A stretch of DNA of 41,124 nucleotides, taken from positions 1 through 41,124 of the forward strand of contig CAMOIC010000010.1 of assembly GCA_946615965.1 (NCBI GenBank), in the 5' to 3' direction. The position numbers were made by a program, and so were the translations under genes. Position 1 is the stretch's first letter, and each line of letters opens with the position of its first letter. The stretch comes from UBA3700 sp002372775. GTDB taxonomy: Bacteria > Bacillota > Clostridia > Christensenellales > UBA3700. The notes under the pieces were generated by a model, which saw only the letters and a program-made list of their open reading frames with translations, searched no databases and had not been told where the DNA came from. Positions 37,091 to 41,124 of this stretch are shown here, piece by piece.

Positions 37091-38065
37091 TTATTCTATT
37101 GCTTTTGGTGAATTAAAAATATCTTCAACAATTTTAGACATTGCTATTGAATCATTATGAGACCACTCAGTGGTTTCATATTTTTTATCCTGTATAGCCT
37201 TTTTGGCTGCTATAAGTTCATACTCAAAGCCACCGTACTTTGGTCTACAATATATAATTTTCGTTAATAATCCGATTTTATTGTATACGCAAATGATATT
37301 AGGACAGTTAACCATGTCTATAGATATTCTACCTTTATCTCCATAGATGGTAACTTTTAGAGAAAGCTTTGATGTTCCATCAACATCACAAATACCTTTT
37401 ACTCCATTTTCGTAATTGAATGTTAATACTTCTTTTATATCTACGCCATTTTTATATTCAATCTTGTTTATATCATATGAAGTGTAATTAAAGCCTAATG
37501 TTCTAAATACAAAAGTGACAGGGTAGATTCCTATATCCATTAACACGCCGCCACCTAGAGCTCTTGATGTTACTCTTTCTTTATGCATTAGCGGAACTTT
37601 AAATGCCGCATTCATATATTTGATATTACCGATTTTCTTTTTATTGTATAAAAGGTCGTTTATAATCTCGCGAGAAGGCATGAAACTTGTCCATAATGCT
37701 TCAGATATAAACACATTTTCTTTTTCGAATTTGCTATATATATCTTGTGTATCTTTAAGAGATGTTGTAATAGACTTTTCACATAATACTGGCTTTTTGT
37801 ATTTTAAGCATAAAAGCATTTGTTCATAGTGAAGTGAGTGAGGAGTAGCAATATATACTAAATCTACATCCTCATCTTTTAGCATATCTTCGTATGAAGA
37901 ATATGTTTTTATAAATCCATATTTTCCCTTAAACGATTCTGCTTTTTCTTTTGATCTGCTTGCTACAGCATAATTGCAAAAACCAGGAAGTTTTTTGATA
38001 GTGGTTGCCATTTTGTTGGCAATGTGTCCTGCGCCTATAAAACCTACTCTTAAATCTTTATCCAT
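37091..38065 (-). CDS. Gfo/Idh/MocA family oxidoreductase
   Basis: 324 residues. The N-terminal Rossmann domain has VGFIGAGHIANKMA (residues 8-21) and the family motif VLCEKSI near residue 96 (canonical E-K-P has Ser for Pro). The C-terminal part holds GGGVLMDIGIYPV, which carries the usual substrate-side Asp and Gly. These enzymes oxidise sugar, inositol or trans-dihydrodiol-type substrates with NAD(P); the substrate cannot be told from sequence. AGAGG (minus) precedes the ATG at 38065. It converges with the PH-like gene with a one-base gap and no visible terminator between them. Confidence 0.9.
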   Translation of the reverse strand: MDKDLRVGFIGAGHIANKMATTIKKLPGFCNYAVASRSKEKAESFKGKYGFIKTYSSYEDMLKDEDVDLVYIATPHSLHYEQMLLCLKYKKPVLCEKSITTSLKDTQDIYSKFEKENVFISEALWTSFMPSREIINDLLYNKKKIGNIKYMNAAFKVPLMHKERVTSRALGGGVLMDIGIYPVTFVFRTLGFNYTSYDINKIEYKNGVDIKEVLTFNYENGVKGICDVDGTSKLSLKVTIYGDKGRISIDMVNCPNIICVYNKIGLLTKIIYCRPKYGGFEYELIAAKKAIQDKKYETTEWSHNDSIAMSKIVEDIFNSPKAIE

Positions 38066-38073
38066 AACAAACC

Positions 38074-38093
38074 TCTATTAATATATTAATAGA
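38074..38093. promoter_or_regulatory. 20-bp palindrome over the -10 box, candidate operator
   Basis: A perfect palindrome with half-site TCTATTAATA covers the -10 element of the oxidoreductase promoter. A repressor bound here would exclude RNA polymerase. Sugar-responsive control would suit the gene, but no regulator is encoded nearby. Confidence 0.5.
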
Positions 38094-38111
38094 AATAGTG
38101 TTTTTTATCAA
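38083..38111 (-). promoter_or_regulatory. Promoter of the Gfo/Idh/MocA gene
   Basis: Minus strand: TTGATA (38106-38111), 17 bases and TAATAT (38083-38088). The -10 box lies inside a perfect palindrome at 38074-38093. Confidence 0.7.
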
Positions 38112-38266
38112 TAACAGATATTACAGGAGGAAAGAAGGCTGCTAATATTGTTATTGGAAACCACATGGCTTCAAAAGAGAAAATAGTAGAACCTTATAAT
38201 GATATTGAAAGAATTCTATATTCTCCACGCGCAGAAGCGAAGAATTCAGAAGATATTAATTCATAA
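38099..38266 (+). pseudogene. Possible C-terminal remnant of an unidentified gene
   Basis: After a TAG at 38096 an open frame of 55 codons runs to TAA 38264-38266 and includes SITDITGGKKAANIVIG and a protein-like tail (MASKEKIVEPYNDIERILYS). Only an internal ATG (38165, 33 codons) is available and it has no ribosome binding site. The D-x-TGG-x-K segment recalls the motif of CARF-type nucleotide-sensor domains, but the match is short and may be chance. An intrinsic terminator follows, as behind a real gene. Apart from this fragment the stretch 38112-38444 holds no gene that I can support. Confidence 0.25.
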
Positions 38267-38291
38267 TACAAATCCTATATAGTTTGTATTT

Positions 38292-38330
38292 GCAGCCCCT
38301 TGAGTAGTCAAGCTTGAGAGGCTGCTTTTT
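38292..38330 (+). terminator. Intrinsic terminator in the gap before the metallophosphatase
   Basis: GCAGCC (38292-38297) pairs with GGCTGC (38320-38325); CTTGA and TCAAG can pair inside; five T follow. A separate small hairpin (ATACAAA with TTTGTAT, 38266-38289) lies just upstream. Confidence 0.8.
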
Positions 38331-38444
38331 ATGGCGTTATTTAGAAAATGTTAAAAATGTGTCGATTAGTCCTATTATTAGGACAAGTTCCCTTCTCTTC
38401 AAAATAATTGCTATTTGATTATAGATTTTTCATTAACAATTGCC

Positions 38445-38450
38445 TATAAT
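38445..38450 (+). promoter_or_regulatory. -10 element of the metallophosphatase promoter
   Basis: TATAAT lies 47 bases before the start codon. No good -35 box stands 16-18 bases upstream, so the promoter is weak or activator-dependent. Confidence 0.45.
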
Positions 38451-38496
38451 GACATTGAAAAAACGAACAAATGTTTAATTTAAAGGAGATGATTTT

Positions 38497-39273
38497 ATGA
38501 AATATTATGTTGTGGCGGATGTGCATGGTTATTATTCATTGTTAAGAAATACTCTTAAGGAAAAAGGGTTCTTTGATGATAAAGAGCCTCATAAGTTGGT
38601 TATTTGCGGAGATGTTTTGGACAGAGGAGAGGAGCCAAAAGAAATGCAAAGATTTTTAAAACAACTGATAAAAACTGATGAGGTTATATTGATTAGAGGC
38701 AATCATGAGGATTTAATTCTGGAATTGGCGGAGGACTTGTATAAGGGTAATGTTATTTCTTTATTTGGTGCTCATAGATCGAATGGCACAAGAGGGTCAC
38801 TGTTAGGATTAGCAAATAGCAATTTAATCGAAGCTTCGCATGAACCAAAATTGGTAGCTAAAAAATTCTATAAAACAGGTTTTTATAAAGAAATAATCCC
38901 TAAAATGGTAAATTACTATGAAACTAAGAATTACATTTTTGTACATGGGTGGATTCCTTGTTTAGAAATTGTAGAGAATGGGGAATATAAATACGTTTAT
39001 AAAAGTGATTGGAGAGATTCGGATTCGAAATCCTGGGATGAAGCAAGATGGATAAATGGAATGTATGCTGCAAGTTTAGGTGTTATAGAACCTAAGAAAA
39101 CAATTATATGCGGACATTGGCATACTTCATATGGTCATTCAGTATTAGAAGGTAATTGTAGTGAGTTTGGAAATGATGCAGATTATTCCCCATATTATGC
39201 AAAAGGAGTTATAGGGTTAGATGCGTGCACTGCGTATTCAGGGCAGATGAACTGCATTGTTATAGATGATTAA
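38497..39273 (+). CDS. Metallophosphatase, PrpE/ApaH/Ser-Thr phosphatase-like
   Basis: 258 residues. Metal-site motifs of the calcineurin-like phosphoesterase fold are all seen: DVHGYY (residues 8-13), GDVLDRG (near 38-44), GNHED (near 67-71), FVHGW and GHWHTSYGH. This is the PPP-type subgroup that includes phage lambda phosphatase and diadenosine-tetraphosphatases. A cytoplasmic phosphoesterase; the substrate is not evident. AAAGGAG ribosome binding site. It heads the accessory region; the next gene begins 36 bases later. Confidence 0.9.
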   Translation: MKYYVVADVHGYYSLLRNTLKEKGFFDDKEPHKLVICGDVLDRGEEPKEMQRFLKQLIKTDEVILIRGNHEDLILELAEDLYKGNVISLFGAHRSNGTRGSLLGLANSNLIEASHEPKLVAKKFYKTGFYKEIIPKMVNYYETKNYIFVHGWIPCLEIVENGEYKYVYKSDWRDSDSKSWDEARWINGMYAASLGVIEPKKTIICGHWHTSYGHSVLEGNCSEFGNDADYSPYYAKGVIGLDACTAYSGQMNCIVIDD

Positions 39274-39309
39274 GAAATAAATAATAACTAATATTCGGAG
39301 GTAATGAGA

Positions 39310-40281
39310 ATGGAAAAAGAATTTGATGTAGCAAAATTTGTAGATAATGATTTTGAATTAAATGTTAGAACAGATAGAGACAACGAAACAGTTTGGCTTA
39401 CGCAAAAAGAGATGTCTGCTTTGTTTTGTGTTTCAAGTGACAATATAGGTTTGCATATTAAAAACATTATAAAAGAGGGTGAGCTTGACAATTCAACAAC
39501 CGAGGAATCCTCGGTAGTTCAATATGAGGGGAAACGTAAAATAAAACGTAAAATGAAAATGTATAATTTGGACATGATTATTTCCGTTGGATATCGAGTC
39601 AAATCTAATCGAGGTATTACGTTTAGACGCTGGGCAAATAGAGTTCTAAAGGATTATTTGATTCAAGGTTATGCAGTTAACCAAAAGAGATTAGATACAT
39701 TAAATAAAGTAATCGAAGTCCAAAACAAAATGCTTGCATCGTCTTTAGATATAGATGTATGTGAACTAGAAGATGTTATTAAAACATACACGAGGGCCTT
39801 AGATTTATTAGATGATTATGATCATCATAAGATAGAAAAACCATCAGGAACAACTAGTGTATACAGGCTTGAATACGATGAATGCAGAAGAATCATTGAC
39901 TCTATGAAGTTTGGATTAAATTCAACGTTGTTTGGAACAGAAAAAGAGCCAGGGAAATTAAATGGTATTTTAGAAGCAATTTATCAAAATGTATTTGGCG
40001 AAGAATTATATCCTTCTATTGAAGAAAAGGCGGCCCACTTGTTGTATTTTATTGTCAAAGACCATCCGTTTAATGATGGATGTAAAAGAATTGCTGCGAC
40101 CTTGTTTTTGGAGTTTTTAAATAAGAATAAAAAACTGAAAAGCAATGGACAATTGATAATATCAAATAATACATTGGTTGCTGTAACGCTGCTAACGGCT
40201 GAATCAAGACCAGACGAGAAGGACGTCATGATTAAGGTTATTATGCATATATTAAATGGGGTAAATAAGGAGAATTGCTAA
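39310..40281 (+). CDS. RhuM-family protein with C-terminal Fic/Doc domain
   Basis: 323 residues from ATG 39310; the ATG at 39304 is too close to GGAGG (39297-39301). Residues 20-110 match the virulence protein RhuM family: ETVWLTQKEMSALFCVSSDN, HIKNIIKEGELD, MKMYNLDMIISVGYRVKSN and TFRRWANRVLKDYL. Residues about 185-320 form a Fic/Doc-like domain with HPFNDGCKR (252-260); the canonical motif is HPFx(D/E)GN(K/G)R, so the Asn is Cys258. Fic/Doc domains transfer AMP or phosphate to proteins, often as toxins. The stop overlaps the next ATG (TAATG). Confidence 0.88.
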   Translation: MEKEFDVAKFVDNDFELNVRTDRDNETVWLTQKEMSALFCVSSDNIGLHIKNIIKEGELDNSTTEESSVVQYEGKRKIKRKMKMYNLDMIISVGYRVKSNRGITFRRWANRVLKDYLIQGYAVNQKRLDTLNKVIEVQNKMLASSLDIDVCELEDVIKTYTRALDLLDDYDHHKIEKPSGTTSVYRLEYDECRRIIDSMKFGLNSTLFGTEKEPGKLNGILEAIYQNVFGEELYPSIEEKAAHLLYFIVKDHPFNDGCKRIAATLFLEFLNKNKKLKSNGQLIISNNTLVAVTLLTAESRPDEKDVMIKVIMHILNGVNKENC

Positions 40282-40826
40282 TGGGAGTTTATTATGATTT
40301 TTATTTAGACAAAAAAACAGATGGAGATAAATGGTCGTCTCTACTTTATAACAACGATTATTGTATTTATTATGTAAGATCATATGGAAATTGGTTTTTG
40401 GATGAATATCGTAGTGGTCGAGAAATAGGTTTTGAGGGCCTTAGCGAAGAATATAAAACAAAGAATAGAGAGCACTATGAAAAAGTAAAAGGCACTTGGG
40501 AATATAGATACTATATATTTGAAGAGATGGACCTAGATAGGATTATGAGTGATTATAAAAATGAGCTTCATGATTATGCAGGTATAATATCAAAGCATGA
40601 TTATAAAAAATTGCAAACAAATCCTGAATATGAACCTAAGATAATAGAAGAAGAAGTATATGCGAAATTTAAGGATAATATTAAAGAGCATTACATTTAT
40701 CATGAATGGGATAGTTATTTAGGTGAAAGTTACTATTTATATGAATTGATGCCAATTGTGGAGCAACTACTTAAAGAGAATAATTTATCGCTGGATGATG
40801 TTAGATTGTTATGTCATGTGGGGTAG
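40281..40826 (+). CDS. Unknown protein, Tyr/Glu-rich
   Basis: 181 residues from ATG 40281, which overlaps the RhuM-Fic stop and follows AAGGAGA; a TTG at 40275 is less likely. The protein is acidic, rich in Tyr, Glu and Lys, with no signal peptide, membrane segment or Cys-rich site. Segments such as YYIFEEMDLDRIMSDY and ESYYLYELMPIVEQLLKEN suggest a mainly helical soluble fold. I do not recognise a family. Tight coupling to the Fic-domain gene suggests it may be a partner, for example an antidote or accessory factor, but the sequence does not prove it. Confidence 0.7.
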   Translation: MGVYYDFYLDKKTDGDKWSSLLYNNDYCIYYVRSYGNWFLDEYRSGREIGFEGLSEEYKTKNREHYEKVKGTWEYRYYIFEEMDLDRIMSDYKNELHDYAGIISKHDYKKLQTNPEYEPKIIEEEVYAKFKDNIKEHYIYHEWDSYLGESYYLYELMPIVEQLLKENNLSLDDVRLLCHVG

Positions 40827-40839
40827 TATTATAGCGAAT

Positions 40840-41124
40840 ATGTTAAAACTTGAAATTAAAATTAAAGATTCATGCAAAGACTCAGCGTTAATAGAAGCTC
40901 GTTTAGATAAAGGCTTTCTAAAATATGGGTTGGATAAAGAAGTATATAAAGACGGAACAATTTGCTACAAAAGCACTAACAGCAAAAAGGATTATGCTGT
41001 ATTTGGCATGTTAATATATTCTCTTCATAATAAGAGTTGGTTTATTCCATATGTGGAAAAATGGCTATGGTATAACAGTGACAATAATGAAGATGTTAAT
41101 GATTACAATATTGAAGATTTGCTG
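40840..41124 (+). CDS. Unknown protein, cut by the window end
   Basis: 95 codons are open to the end of the window without a stop. It starts LKLEIKIKDSCKDSALIEARLDKG and has aromatic-rich parts (SWFIPYVEKWLWY). An alternative ATG at 40816 would overlap the previous gene by 11 bases; neither start has a good ribosome binding site. No family is recognised. It continues the RhuM-Fic cluster in the same direction. Confidence 0.55.
   Translation, partial: MLKLEIKIKDSCKDSALIEARLDKGFLKYGLDKEVYKDGTICYKSTNSKKDYAVFGMLIYSLHNKSWFIPYVEKWLWYNSDNNEDVNDYNIEDLL

Noticed and set aside
41040..41124. Attachment site or integrase signs at the right end of the window
   Set aside because: No integrase, tRNA gene or direct repeat was seen; the accessory nature of 38100-41124 rests on gene content only.

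Overview
The window is a low-GC stretch of a Gram-positive-type bacterial chromosome. An anaerobic member of the Clostridia (Bacillota), probably an uncultured gut lineage, fits best. The reasons are a clostridial-type 2[4Fe-4S] ferredoxin, a DUF1858 protein, Bacillota-like S10-spc-alpha gene order, zinc-type S14, S4 and Adk, strong AGGAGG ribosome binding sites and sigma-A-type promoters. The class is inferred from gene content; I cannot name a genus.

Layout. 1-3640: ferredoxin, an amidohydrolase coupled to a small membrane-anchored protein, and a YkpA/YbiT-type ABC-F ATPase. 3640-6550: a candidate ~90-nt small RNA, then an SPFH/zinc-ribbon protein, a zinc-ribbon membrane protein and a DUF1858 protein. 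6610-8230: a secreted protein with a Hint (hedgehog/intein) domain. 8441-24442: the ribosomal supercluster rpsJ-rplC-rplD-rplW-rplB-rpsS-rplV-rpsC-rplP-rpmC-rpsQ-rplN-rplX-rplE-rpsN-rpsH-rplF-rplR-rpsE-rpmD-rplO-secY-adk-map-infA-rpmJ-rpsM-rpsK-rpsD-rpoA-rplQ. It has a structured leader with an attenuator-like hairpin, an internal promoter before rpsM and a strong terminator after rplQ. The small genes rpmD (17226-17399), rpmJ (20951-21067) and ferredoxin (62-232) are included.

24490-29325: glutamate dehydrogenase, a membrane-anchored alpha/beta hydrolase, 4-alpha-glucanotransferase, a compact Sfp-like phosphopantetheinyl transferase and its likely substrate, acyl carrier protein. 29327-34446 (minus strand): a TM-anchored beta-helix protein resembling GH141-type enzymes, then a three-gene operon made of an SH3b surface protein, a degenerate isocitrate/isopropylmalate dehydrogenase-like protein and a HAD nucleotidase-like protein. 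Divergent from this operon is an unusual protein joining an RNA-polymerase alpha-CTD-like domain to an Asn/Gln-rich linker and WG repeats. 35500-38111: rpsT, a PH-like membrane protein and a Gfo/Idh/MocA oxidoreductase.

38100-41124 looks like accessory DNA: a possible gene remnant, a metallophosphatase, a RhuM-Fic/Doc protein with a changed Fic motif, and two tightly packed genes of unknown function, the last cut by the window edge.

The most unusual items are the alpha-CTD/WG fusion, three genes whose promoters lie so close to the start codon that their mRNAs should be leaderless or nearly so, the C-rich small RNA candidate, the secreted Hint protein, the IDH-like pseudoenzyme operon and the RhuM-Fic cluster. 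No tRNA, rRNA, CRISPR array or intact transposon was recognised.
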